From Nitrosomonas sp. (lineage in GTDB: Bacteria; Pseudomonadota; Gammaproteobacteria; Burkholderiales; Nitrosomonadaceae): a DNA stretch of 64,000 bases. The first letter of the stretch is position 1. Every line of letters starts with the position of its first letter. The translations under genes were made by a program, and so were the position numbers. Positions 36,580-45,001 of the stretch are shown one piece after another. The notes beneath the pieces were generated by a model, which was not told where the DNA came from, did not search any database, and saw nothing but the letters and a program-made list of their open reading frames with translations. The stretch spans positions 620,001 to 684,000 of the forward strand of contig JADJBK010000006.1 in NCBI GenBank assembly GCA_016703745.1, given 5' to 3'.

Positions 36580-38090
36580 AAAAAGTTTATTTTTTATTAC
36601 TGCTGTGCGTATTGGGAAGCCCCGCTGTTGCGGCCGAAGATAAAAGCGCAATGCCCTCACAGAATAGCGCCGTTTCTGTCCCTGCGGCAAAACCGGATAA
36701 CTCCCCGGAGAGCGTGAAATCGCAGCAAAAGACCGCCCGGCAGGAAACCGTCAATCTGGAAACAGCCTACAAACGTGAATTTGCCTTCCTGGAAGCGCAG
36801 AAGCGCGAATTGACCGAGCGGCTGAGAAGTTATCAAGCCAGCGTAAACCGTGAGGAACAAGCGCTCAATGGCAGGATTGGCGCGCTGGAACGCGGTTCGG
36901 TGGAACGCTCGGCCAAAATTGACCAGCTCACCGCGCAGTTATCCGAAGTCGAACGCAAGGAAGCGGCTGTCAGTGAACGCAGCGATGCGCTCGAGACAAC
37001 TTATCTGCAAGCTGAAGCAACCCTGAAGAATCATGGCATCGAAATGCCTTCATCCGTCAAGGAAACGAGCGGCGATGATCAAATTAACGACGATCAGATC
37101 AAAACCGGTTATTTATTTAACCAGGCCTTGTCATTGCTGCAAACGCTGGGCGCGATACAAACAAAGCCGGGAAATTTTTTTCTGGAGAATGGTAAGCAAA
37201 CGCAGGGCAGCCTGATCCATTTAGGCAATATCGCGGCTTATGGCGTCAGTCCTGAAGGCGGTGGCAGCCTGGTGCCGGTGGGTGGCGGTGATTTTAAGGT
37301 GTGGAAAAGTGCTGGTGCCGAGGCCGCTGCGGCTTTGGATAAAAACCAGCAACCCGATTTGCTGCAATTGTATCTGTTTGAGTCACGCACAACCACCATC
37401 GAAGAAACACCGGAAAAAACCATCGTCGGTATTATCGACTCGGGCGGTCCGATTGGCTGGGTCATTGTCATCCTGGGGGGCGTTGCGCTCATTCTGATTC
37501 TGATCCGGGCTTATTTACTGCGTTCGAATGGCGCCAACACAAAACTGCTGACCGACCGAATCATCCGGCAATTGACTTCCGGCGATCTGGAGGTCGCCAA
37601 AAAAAGTTGTGAGGATGACTCATCCGCTATCGGACGGGTTTTGCACTACACCTTGCGGCATTTGAAGGATGACCGGGATCATATGGAAGGCATTGTGTAC
37701 GAAGCGATTCTGCAGGAATCCGGCCCGCTGGACCGGTTCGGCCCGGCCATTCTGGTGATTGCCTCGATAGCCCCGCTGCTTGGTTTGCTGGGAACCGTGA
37801 CCGGAATGATTGAAACCTTTGACATGATCACCGAGTTCGGTACCGGCGATCCGAAATTACTCTCCGATGGCATTGCGATCGCGCTGGTCACCACCAAGCT
37901 GGGTCTGATTGTGGCCATTCCGGTATTGCTGCTGGGTTCCCTGTTATCCGCGTGGGCCAAAAACATCAAGCGCGGCATGGAGCATTCGGCGCTCAGGATC
38001 ATTAATGTTTTTCTGGGCGGCGGGCTTGATATGGAAGATGTCGGTGTGTCTGCTGCCGGTGAAAATACCCCGGTATTGAGTGGCGCGTGA
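36576..38090 (+). CDS. TtpC-like MotA/TolQ/ExbB proton channel protein with periplasmic coiled coil
   Basis: A 504-residue protein with a signal peptide (KKVYFLLLLCVLGSPAVAAE), a periplasmic coiled coil (about 45-150), a small periplasmic domain, one helix near 290-315 (GWVIVILGGVALILILIRAYLL), and a C-terminal MotA/ExbB channel domain (IASIAPLLGLLGTVTGMIETFD; ALVTTKLGLIVAIPVLLLGSLL). This architecture is that of TtpC, the extra component required by TonB2 systems in Vibrio. It lies in the same order here, before a short ExbB, ExbD and TonB. Confidence 0.9.
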   Translation: MKKVYFLLLLCVLGSPAVAAEDKSAMPSQNSAVSVPAAKPDNSPESVKSQQKTARQETVNLETAYKREFAFLEAQKRELTERLRSYQASVNREEQALNGRIGALERGSVERSAKIDQLTAQLSEVERKEAAVSERSDALETTYLQAEATLKNHGIEMPSSVKETSGDDQINDDQIKTGYLFNQALSLLQTLGAIQTKPGNFFLENGKQTQGSLIHLGNIAAYGVSPEGGGSLVPVGGGDFKVWKSAGAEAAAALDKNQQPDLLQLYLFESRTTTIEETPEKTIVGIIDSGGPIGWVIVILGGVALILILIRAYLLRSNGANTKLLTDRIIRQLTSGDLEVAKKSCEDDSSAIGRVLHYTLRHLKDDRDHMEGIVYEAILQESGPLDRFGPAILVIASIAPLLGLLGTVTGMIETFDMITEFGTGDPKLLSDGIAIALVTTKLGLIVAIPVLLLGSLLSAWAKNIKRGMEHSALRIINVFLGGGLDMEDVGVSAAGENTPVLSGA

Positions 38091-38091
38091 A

Positions 38092-38718
38092 ATGAATTTT
38101 TCTGAGCAAATTCTGTTCATCAAGGCGTTGTTTACCGCAGGTGGAATGGTCATGCCGCCGCTGGTGCTGTGCATCCTGCTGCTGTGGTACGGACTGGGTT
38201 ACCGCTTCTGGGTCATGAAAGAACCCAGGTTGATGGGGGTGCGCGACATGCTGAAATATTATCAGACGCATGATGACGAACCGGGTGGGAATATCGTAGC
38301 GCGGGCGATCAAGCAAGGTATCGCGTTAAAGAAGAAAGGTGTCAAAAACCTCCGGCGTCATCTGGATGCGGCTTTTTATGAGTATGAAAGCGAAATCAGA
38401 CGGTTTTCTGTTCTGGTGCGCGTGGTGATTCTGATCTCCCCTTTGCTGGGTTTATTGGGAACCGTGATCGGCATGATCGAAACGTTTGATTCGCTCGCAA
38501 CCATGACATTATTTTCACAATCCGGCGGCATTGCCGGGGGTATCTCGCAAGCCTTGTTTACTACGCAAATGGGCTTAACCGTCGCGATTCCGGGGTTATT
38601 GGCGCACAGTATTCTGAACCGCAAGCAGCATCAGATTGAGCAGGATCTCTCCCAGGTCAAGGACCTGTTGTGCCACCAAACGCAAAACCATCACATAACG
38701 GGAAGTCATTCACGATGA
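38092..38718 (+). CDS. exbB: ExbB-type biopolymer transport protein
   Basis: A 208-residue inner-membrane protein with three helices and the MotA/TolQ/ExbB core: ISPLLGLLGTVIGMIETFDSL and ISQALFTTQMGLTVAIPGLLAH. It forms the proton channel with ExbD and drives TonB. The ATG at 38092 stands one base after the ttpC-like stop; a GTG at 38080 is in frame but overlaps that gene and lacks support. It ends in an ATGA overlap with exbD. The shorter C-terminus is polar and His-rich (CHQTQNHHITGSHSR). Confidence 0.92.
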   Translation: MNFSEQILFIKALFTAGGMVMPPLVLCILLLWYGLGYRFWVMKEPRLMGVRDMLKYYQTHDDEPGGNIVARAIKQGIALKKKGVKNLRRHLDAAFYEYESEIRRFSVLVRVVILISPLLGLLGTVIGMIETFDSLATMTLFSQSGGIAGGISQALFTTQMGLTVAIPGLLAHSILNRKQHQIEQDLSQVKDLLCHQTQNHHITGSHSR

Positions 38719-39119
38719 GAAATAATGAACCGGTCGAGGCCGAAGCCACCATCGATATGGCACCACTGATCGATATCGTATTCATATTACTGATTTTCTT
38801 CATGGTGACGACAACCTTCGTCAAAGACATGAAACTGGAACTGGAACGGCCCAAGGCCAGCAGCTCCATTGCGGCATCGAGCAAGGCAATCCGGCTGTTT
38901 ATCGACCGTAACGGCGATACCTATATGGACGGCGAACCGGTGCGATTGTGGCTGATACAAAGCAAACTGCGTGATTTGTTGAGTACTTCCGCCAGCAAAG
39001 TGGTTCTGGTTGTGACGGATGAAGGCGTGCCGGCGGGAAAACTGGTTGAAGTCGTGGATCAAGCGCGTCTGGCGGGTGCCGAGAGCGTGGGGGTTGCAAC
39101 TAAAAAAGAAGCGGGGTAA
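38715..39119 (+). CDS. exbD: ExbD-type biopolymer transport protein
   Basis: A 134-residue protein with one N-terminal helix and a periplasmic domain. The helix segment MAPLIDIVFILLIFFMVTTTF contains the conserved proton-relay aspartate (Asp20 in PLIDIVF). The periplasmic part has VVLVVTDEGVPAGKLVEVVDQARLAG, the ExbD pattern. The ATG at 38715 overlaps the exbB stop (ATGA); the frame is open back to 38670 inside exbB but those codons are not family-like. It precedes tonB by 6 bp. Confidence 0.93.
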   Translation: MRNNEPVEAEATIDMAPLIDIVFILLIFFMVTTTFVKDMKLELERPKASSSIAASSKAIRLFIDRNGDTYMDGEPVRLWLIQSKLRDLLSTSASKVVLVVTDEGVPAGKLVEVVDQARLAGAESVGVATKKEAG

Positions 39120-39125
39120 AGACAA

Positions 39126-39764
39126 ATGGAAACAATGAAATGGCAACAGCATATGGCCGGTATGGCCTCCATGCTGTTCGGATTGATCCTGGTTTTCGGT
39201 TTGATTCTGATGATGAATCATTACATGGGAAAGATTGAGAAATCACCGCCCCAGGAAGTGACGGAAATCAGCATGACCCGGGAAATCAAGCAAGAACCGA
39301 AAAAAGAAATCAAGAAAGTGGAGCCTAAAAAACAAGTGGCCCGGCCGCAAGCACCAGCGCCTTTCAAGGGCCTGGATACGGCGCTGTCCGGTATCGACCT
39401 GGGGCTGCTGGGTTTGGGTGACGGCCACGAGAGGGATCTGGATGATCGTTTGTTGGGTAAAACGGGTAATGCCGTCATGACGGCGGATCTGGTCGATGTG
39501 CCGCCAAGGCCGGTTACGCGGGGATCTTTCAAATATCCGCCGACTGCCAAGAAAAATGGCATCAAGGGTTATGTCGTCCTGTCCGTGCTGGTTGAAGCAG
39601 ATGGTTCGGTCAATCAAGTGCAAGTGCTCGAATCCAATCCATCAGGCATGTTTGATTCGGCTGCCCTGCAGGGTATCCGCGCATGGCATTTCGAGCCGGC
39701 AAAATACAAGGGAGAAACGGTTCGTGTCTGGGCCAAGCAAAAGATTCGGTTTGACCTGTCCTGA
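39126..39764 (+). CDS. tonB: TonB protein (TonB2 type)
   Basis: A 212-residue energy transducer. One N-terminal helix (MASMLFGLILVFGLILMM) is followed by a Lys/Pro/Glu-rich stretch (EIKQEPKKEIKKVEPKKQ) and a C-terminal TonB domain with FKYPPTAKKNGIKGYVVLSVLV, SNPSGMFDSAALQGIRAWHF and RVWAKQKIRFDLS. It spans the periplasm to energise outer-membrane receptors. It is fifth in the operon after DUF3450, ttpC-like, exbB and exbD, and 18 bp before the TPR gene. Confidence 0.92.
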   Translation: METMKWQQHMAGMASMLFGLILVFGLILMMNHYMGKIEKSPPQEVTEISMTREIKQEPKKEIKKVEPKKQVARPQAPAPFKGLDTALSGIDLGLLGLGDGHERDLDDRLLGKTGNAVMTADLVDVPPRPVTRGSFKYPPTAKKNGIKGYVVLSVLVEADGSVNQVQVLESNPSGMFDSAALQGIRAWHFEPAKYKGETVRVWAKQKIRFDLS

Positions 39765-39782
39765 TTTCCCAGTTCGATACTC

Positions 39783-40961
39783 ATGCAAACAATAACCATC
39801 CGGTACGCTCAACAGATGTCTTACATCATTGTTGCGATTTTCCTGAGCGTTTACAGCCCTGTTTTATGGGCCGCCGAGAATAAGGCACAGCCGACGGACT
39901 CTATCGAGCTCGCTGCCATCATGCTGAAGGATGGCCATCACGACCGCGCGTTGCTGGCGTTGCAAAGCGTTGACTTGAAAAACAAGAAAACCGATCTGGT
40001 GAGATTTTATACCTTGCAGGGACTGGCTTATATGGGTCTGCATGATCCTGAGGCGGCGAAGGACAGTTTGCAGCAAGCGGTTAAGCAGGGGCAGCAGGAT
40101 CCGGCAATTTTTATCTATCTGGCGCAAATCCATTTCGATTTGAAAGATTACCGGCGGGCGATCGATGCGATTGGCAAGGCCGGCAACCGAGTCAATCAGG
40201 ACGCGGCGTTGATCAGTTTGAAAGCGGAATCCTATTGGCATCTGAAACAGACTGATGCCGCCATTCATGCGCTGAATGACGGACAGAAAGCCTTTCCGGC
40301 GGATATGCGCTTTCTCAAGAGAAAAGTGTTCTATTTTGTCGAGCTGGGGTTGTATCAGGAAGCAATCAGGCTGGGCAGGGAATATCTGCAGCGATCCAAG
40401 GCCAGCGCCGCCGATTATGTGGCCTTTGGCAACGCCTTGCGTCTCAGCAGGGAATATCAGGAAGCCTTGAATATTCTGGAAATTGCGCGTTTGCAATTTC
40501 CGCATGATGAAATGGTTGCCAAGCTGCTGGCGCATACCTATCTGGATCAGGGAAAACTCAATTCGGCGGCATTTATTCTGGAACAGGCGGCATTACTGAA
40601 TCCCGCTTTACAGGCCGAGGCAGCCGAGATCTACCGGCGCGCAGGCCGCTTCCATAAGGCATTGACGTTGAATGAGAGCATCGCTGACCAGAAAGTAAAA
40701 CTCAAACAGCGCCTGTCGATTTTGCTCGCACTCAGGCAGTTTGAACACGCAGCCAATATGGAATCCAGCCTGTACCGCACCGGGTTGCTGGAAGATCAGG
40801 ATGTACGTTATGCGCTGGCTTATGCGCTGTTTTCCAACCGCCGCTTTCCCGAAGCCAATAAGCATCTGGATCATCTCAAGAATGCCGAGCTCTTCAGAAA
40901 AGGAACCGAGCTGCGCCGTTTAATGGAAATTTGCAAAACCGAGCCATGGCAATGTACGTAA
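39783..40961 (+). CDS. TPR-repeat periplasmic protein of the TonB2 operon
   Basis: A 392-residue protein with a signal-like N-terminus (MSYIIVAIFLSVYSPVLWAAE) and a solenoid of tetratricopeptide repeats through most of the chain, for example ALQSVDLKNKKTDLVRFYTLQGLAYMGLHDPEAAKDSL-type units and LGLYQEAIRLGREYLQ. A TPR gene closes the TonB2 operon in Vibrio as well. It probably scaffolds the complex or its substrates in the periplasm. No enzymatic motif is visible. Confidence 0.88.
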   Translation: MQTITIRYAQQMSYIIVAIFLSVYSPVLWAAENKAQPTDSIELAAIMLKDGHHDRALLALQSVDLKNKKTDLVRFYTLQGLAYMGLHDPEAAKDSLQQAVKQGQQDPAIFIYLAQIHFDLKDYRRAIDAIGKAGNRVNQDAALISLKAESYWHLKQTDAAIHALNDGQKAFPADMRFLKRKVFYFVELGLYQEAIRLGREYLQRSKASAADYVAFGNALRLSREYQEALNILEIARLQFPHDEMVAKLLAHTYLDQGKLNSAAFILEQAALLNPALQAEAAEIYRRAGRFHKALTLNESIADQKVKLKQRLSILLALRQFEHAANMESSLYRTGLLEDQDVRYALAYALFSNRRFPEANKHLDHLKNAELFRKGTELRRLMEICKTEPWQCT

Positions 40962-41114
40962 TGCGACCGGTTGCAACCTGGGAATTGCCGCGTGCTGTAT
41001 TTCTGTTGATGCCGTCTTAATACCTCTGCCTAACGCACTTTTCCTAACTGATTAACCGAGAATTTATCTCAACCAGCAAACGGATTGCCGGTGGAGAGTG
41101 GCTTGGTACGCTAA

Positions 41115-44100
41115 ATGAACACTAAATCTAACCAATCTTTCTGGTCTAATATTGTGCCATCCATGGAACGTTGCACGCTTGCCGCATGGGTTCTAATCGT
41201 TGCTGCTCTGATGAGTCCATGCGCGTGGGGAGCCGGAGAAAAAGCTGAATTTTCAATTCATCTATTCCAGAATGGCTTGCCCATCGCCGATGCGGATTTA
41301 TCCATCAGCAGCGAGGCATACGGGCAATCCAATGCAAAACTGATTTTTGAAGCCATTCCCTCTGCCTATACCTGGAAACCTGATGGAGATGCCCCGCTGA
41401 GGACGAATGCCAATGGCAGCATTGCCGGGAAATTGCCCGCCGGGCTGTATCAATTCACACTCAAAACAAAAGACCAGGAATTCACTTTCGAATTGCCGCT
41501 GCGCAGCGCGGAAAATGCGCAGATTCTGATCACCTTCTATGACAGCCGGAAGAAACCGCTGTTGAACATTGAGAGCTCGGTGGCCGGCACGCTGGCGGGA
41601 TCGGAGGGGGCTGCCGAACCGGCGCGCGATCAGGGTGAAGGAACGGTCACGGTACAAGTACTTTCGGCGGAAACGCAAAAACCACTGAAGGATGTGCAGG
41701 TTTTTCTGAGCGGATCAAAGCAGAAACTGCGCACGGATGCGCAAGGACAGGTAACAGCAACCGTACCGACAGGCAGTTATAGCGTTTCGCTGCTGCATAG
41801 CGCGTACAGCAGCCAGACGCAGGATGACGTGAAAATCGAAAATGGCCGCAATACCGGTCTGAGTTTCAAACTCACCCCCGCTGGTGTTGAGCTGGCCGAG
41901 TATGTGGTGCTGGAACCGCATCTTGCCGGCACGATTGCCTCCGTCATTGAGGAACAAAGAGCGTCTTCCGCCGTGGCGACCGTTCTGGGCGCTGAGCAAT
42001 TCAGCCGCAGCGGCGATGGCGATGCGGCCAGTGCGCTGCGCAGGGCTTCCGGATTGACCCTGGTCGGCGGTCAGTTCATCTTTATTCGCGGGCTGGGTGA
42101 GCGTTTTTCCACGACTTTGGTCAACGGTGCAGCCATTCCCAGTCCGGATGCAACCCGGCGCGTGGTGCCACTGGATCTTTTTCCGACCAATATTCTGGAA
42201 AGCGTGATGGTTCAAAAAACCTACTCGGCGGATCGTCCTGCGGAGTTTGCTGGCGGCACGCTGGAAATGCGCACGCGCGGCATTCCCGATGATTTTTTCT
42301 TCAATTTGAATTTGCAAGCGGGTATCAACGATAACACGACTTTTCGGAACGGTCTGACTTACAAAGGCGGTGGGACCGATTTCACCAGCTATGATGACGG
42401 TGCGCGTGCATTACCTGATTCAATCGCCAATGCAACTGAGAATGGGAATTTAAGACTACAGTCTCCATTTAATCCGAATGGCGTCACATCTGCGCAGCTC
42501 GAAAAATTTGGCGAGGATTTATCAGATGTGTGGGACGTGAATGAGAAGAAACGGGGCCCGGATACTGGCATTCAAGCTTCCATCGGCGATCGTTTTACCT
42601 TGGGAGACTTTACTTTGGGCTACATTGCAGCCTCCGGCTGGAAACAGGAATTCAGACGGCAGAACGAAGTTAATCGTGAATTTGCTATCAGTAATGGCAC
42701 ATTAATAAAAAAAATGGATTTTGAGATGCAGAGATCGTTGCGTGAAGTACATCTGACCGGCTATGGGGGAACAGAGCTTATGTATAAGGATACCCATAAG
42801 ATATTTGCAAAAACTATGTTTCTGCGCCAATCGTTCGACGAAGCCAGAATTTCTCAAGGATTTACCGATGCCGAGACGTTTGATCTTCGTCGGACCAGAT
42901 TAAAATTTTTCTCAAATCAATTGTTAATGCATCAAGCAGGAGGAGAACATCGGTTTGAAAAATTAAAAGATTTTTCTATTAATTGGTTATTTATTGACGC
43001 AACTGCCAGGCGGGCTGAGCCTAAAACACGAGATTATCGTTACGACGATACCTTAAGAAATGGTGATTTTTCCTTTTCTCGCCAGGTTGATAGTAATCAG
43101 ATCATGTATTCGGGCTTGATAGATCGAGATCAGAGCTGGCGGGTCGATGGGAAATTGCCATTACAGATTTTGCGCGACCACAAAGTGACTGTGCATGGCG
43201 GTTTTGTCACCCAGCATAAAACCCGTGACTCCAATATTCAGCGCTTTAATTATTTTCCTGCTGGCCCGGATGCTGTAAATAACTCCGTGTTAAGCCAATC
43301 TTCACTGGAAAATATACTGCAACCGGACTTCATTGGAAGAAACGGGTTCCAGCTGCGTGACGTAACTCGCACCAGCGAAAGCTATACGGCTTCACAAAAT
43401 TTGCTTTCTTACTATGGAAAAATGGATTGGTTGTTATACGACAAAGTCAACATTACCGGTGGATTGCGTTGGGAGGATAATGATCAGAAAGTTAATACGT
43501 TTAAGGATAACCTGCCTACAACCGCAGGGCTGAAGAGAGTTGACATGTTGCCATCTGCAACGGCAACCTTGTTTCTCACTGATAAGCAACAATTGCGTGC
43601 GGGGTTCAGCCAGACGCTATCGCGGCCAGATTTCAGGGAATTGTCAATTGCTCCATTTACGGATATCAATACCAATCAGGAAACCATCGGCAATCCAAAT
43701 CTCAAACAAACCAGCATTACGAGCTGGGATGCGCGTTGGGAGTATTACTTGTCACCCAGTGAAAATATCTTCGCCGGTTTTTTCTGGAAGGATTTGACCA
43801 ATCCGATTGAACTGGTTACTCAAGTAGGGTCAGGTGTACTCAATACCTATCAGAATACTGACAAAGCGAATATTTATGGATTTGAATTTGAATTATTAAA
43901 AAAACTGGATTTTGTTCATCCACACCTGCAGAATTTTTTTGTTGGCGGAAATTACACATGGTCTACCTCAAAAGTTCAATTGAATGAGGAGAATCTTAAG
44001 TCTTTGACAACTGCTGAAAGATCCTTACAAGGCCATTCCGCGCACATTGTTAATTTCCAGATTGGCTATGACAATCCTGCCTGGAAGACGCAAGCTACCT

Positions 44101-44345
44101 TGTTATATAACGTTGCCAGTAAACGCATTGTATCCGCAGGATTATTAGGCACCCCGGATAAATACGAACAACCTTTTCATCAACTGGATTTTGTCGTCAG
44201 TCAGAATTTGTATAAAGGGCTATCAATGCAGGTTACGGCGCAGAATTTACTCGATGATGATGTGCTTATCCTGCAAGGTAATGAAATTAGCCGTCAATTT
44301 CGCCGTGGGCGCGTTTTTAATTTCAGCGTGCGGTGGGCTTACTGA
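41115..44345 (+). CDS. TonB-dependent outer-membrane receptor with N-terminal Ig-like domains
   Basis: A 1076-residue receptor. A long signal sequence (about 1-39, cleaved near CAWGAG) is followed by two carboxypeptidase-regulatory-like beta domains (about 43-145 and 170-255, the second containing VTVQVLSAETQKPLKDVQVFL). Then come the plug (ATVLGAEQFSRSGDGDAASALRRASGLTLVGGQFIFIRGLG) and a 22-strand barrel ending FRRGRVFNFSVRWAY, with a C-terminal aromatic residue. A SLRPD-like SQTLSRPDFREL is present. The ligand is unknown; proximity to the TonB2 operon and to a secreted partner suggests a dedicated uptake or export role. A 153-bp spacer separates it from the TPR gene. Confidence 0.92.
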   Translation: MNTKSNQSFWSNIVPSMERCTLAAWVLIVAALMSPCAWGAGEKAEFSIHLFQNGLPIADADLSISSEAYGQSNAKLIFEAIPSAYTWKPDGDAPLRTNANGSIAGKLPAGLYQFTLKTKDQEFTFELPLRSAENAQILITFYDSRKKPLLNIESSVAGTLAGSEGAAEPARDQGEGTVTVQVLSAETQKPLKDVQVFLSGSKQKLRTDAQGQVTATVPTGSYSVSLLHSAYSSQTQDDVKIENGRNTGLSFKLTPAGVELAEYVVLEPHLAGTIASVIEEQRASSAVATVLGAEQFSRSGDGDAASALRRASGLTLVGGQFIFIRGLGERFSTTLVNGAAIPSPDATRRVVPLDLFPTNILESVMVQKTYSADRPAEFAGGTLEMRTRGIPDDFFFNLNLQAGINDNTTFRNGLTYKGGGTDFTSYDDGARALPDSIANATENGNLRLQSPFNPNGVTSAQLEKFGEDLSDVWDVNEKKRGPDTGIQASIGDRFTLGDFTLGYIAASGWKQEFRRQNEVNREFAISNGTLIKKMDFEMQRSLREVHLTGYGGTELMYKDTHKIFAKTMFLRQSFDEARISQGFTDAETFDLRRTRLKFFSNQLLMHQAGGEHRFEKLKDFSINWLFIDATARRAEPKTRDYRYDDTLRNGDFSFSRQVDSNQIMYSGLIDRDQSWRVDGKLPLQILRDHKVTVHGGFVTQHKTRDSNIQRFNYFPAGPDAVNNSVLSQSSLENILQPDFIGRNGFQLRDVTRTSESYTASQNLLSYYGKMDWLLYDKVNITGGLRWEDNDQKVNTFKDNLPTTAGLKRVDMLPSATATLFLTDKQQLRAGFSQTLSRPDFRELSIAPFTDINTNQETIGNPNLKQTSITSWDARWEYYLSPSENIFAGFFWKDLTNPIELVTQVGSGVLNTYQNTDKANIYGFEFELLKKLDFVHPHLQNFFVGGNYTWSTSKVQLNEENLKSLTTAERSLQGHSAHIVNFQIGYDNPAWKTQATLLYNVASKRIVSAGLLGTPDKYEQPFHQLDFVVSQNLYKGLSMQVTAQNLLDDDVLILQGNEISRQFRRGRVFNFSVRWAY

Positions 44346-44574
44346 TGCGGTATAAGCGCGAATCTTGAAAGAAAAACCGTGCGTTGACTAACTGTTAAGG
44401 CTCGACTTCAGATAACGTGCCGCCGGAATTTAACCCGCTGCATGAGCACTCCTCATTCTGCATTGCAGCCAATCCACACCACCGTGGATCCATTCCTTCA
44501 CTTGTTCAGCCTGTGTTAATCATCTTCAGGCTAGGATGAATCAAGAACAATCGTGTGCCAGGAAAGGACTCATC

Positions 44575-44853
44575 ATGAAAAAAATATTCATCGTTATCGC
44601 TGCGGTTATGCTGCTATGCGGTTTTCGCGCACCGAACGGCAACCTTATTTCCAGAGGTGATTTGTCGGATAAACTGCTGATTAATCTGGGCGAACCGAAT
44701 GTGCGGACTGATCTGGGGCTGGTGCAGACCCGGGCATTCGGTGGAATTGTTTATATTAAACGGGAAGTGTGGACTTATAAGATTGATCAGTATCACTACC
44801 GTTTCGTCATCGAAAACGGGCAAATTGCGGCTGATCACTGGTCACGGTTTTAG
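44575..44853 (+). CDS. Small exported DUF2845-like protein
   Basis: A 92-residue protein with a signal peptide (KKIFIVIAAVMLLCGF). The body reads LISRGDLSDKLLINLGEPNVRTDL and ends EVWTYKIDQYHYRFVIENGQIAADHW, the DUF2845 pattern of a small beta-rich periplasmic domain that has no known activity. The ATG at 44575 has GGAAAGGA before it and starts the signal peptide; an in-frame ATG at 44536 would add a non-signal extension. It lies between receptor and secreted protein on the same strand, but its spacing suggests its own promoter. Confidence 0.8.
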   Translation: MKKIFIVIAAVMLLCGFRAPNGNLISRGDLSDKLLINLGEPNVRTDLGLVQTRAFGGIVYIKREVWTYKIDQYHYRFVIENGQIAADHWSRF

Positions 44854-44930
44854 GAATGTTGCGCCACGGAAGTCATCTTCCGGTTGTTGTCAGTAACACT
44901 TATACCGCTTATATCGACATGAACATTGGA

Positions 44931-44963
44931 GTGTCATATCCCTGTCATGTTGGGTTGTTAGAT
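44931..44963 (+). promoter_or_regulatory. Pho-box-like direct repeat and -10 upstream of the beta-helix gene
   Basis: GTGTCAT (44931-44937), four bases, then CTGTCAT (44942-44948): 13 of 14 positions agree with two tandem PhoB half-sites at the canonical 11-bp period. Nine bases later is TTAGAT (44958-44963), a possible -10. The gene starts at 45002. No other -35 is evident. This is the better of the two Pho-box candidates. Confidence 0.6.
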
Positions 44964-45001
44964 TGGCTTCACCCTAAAAATAACCTGGAGGTGGGTGAAT
45001 C

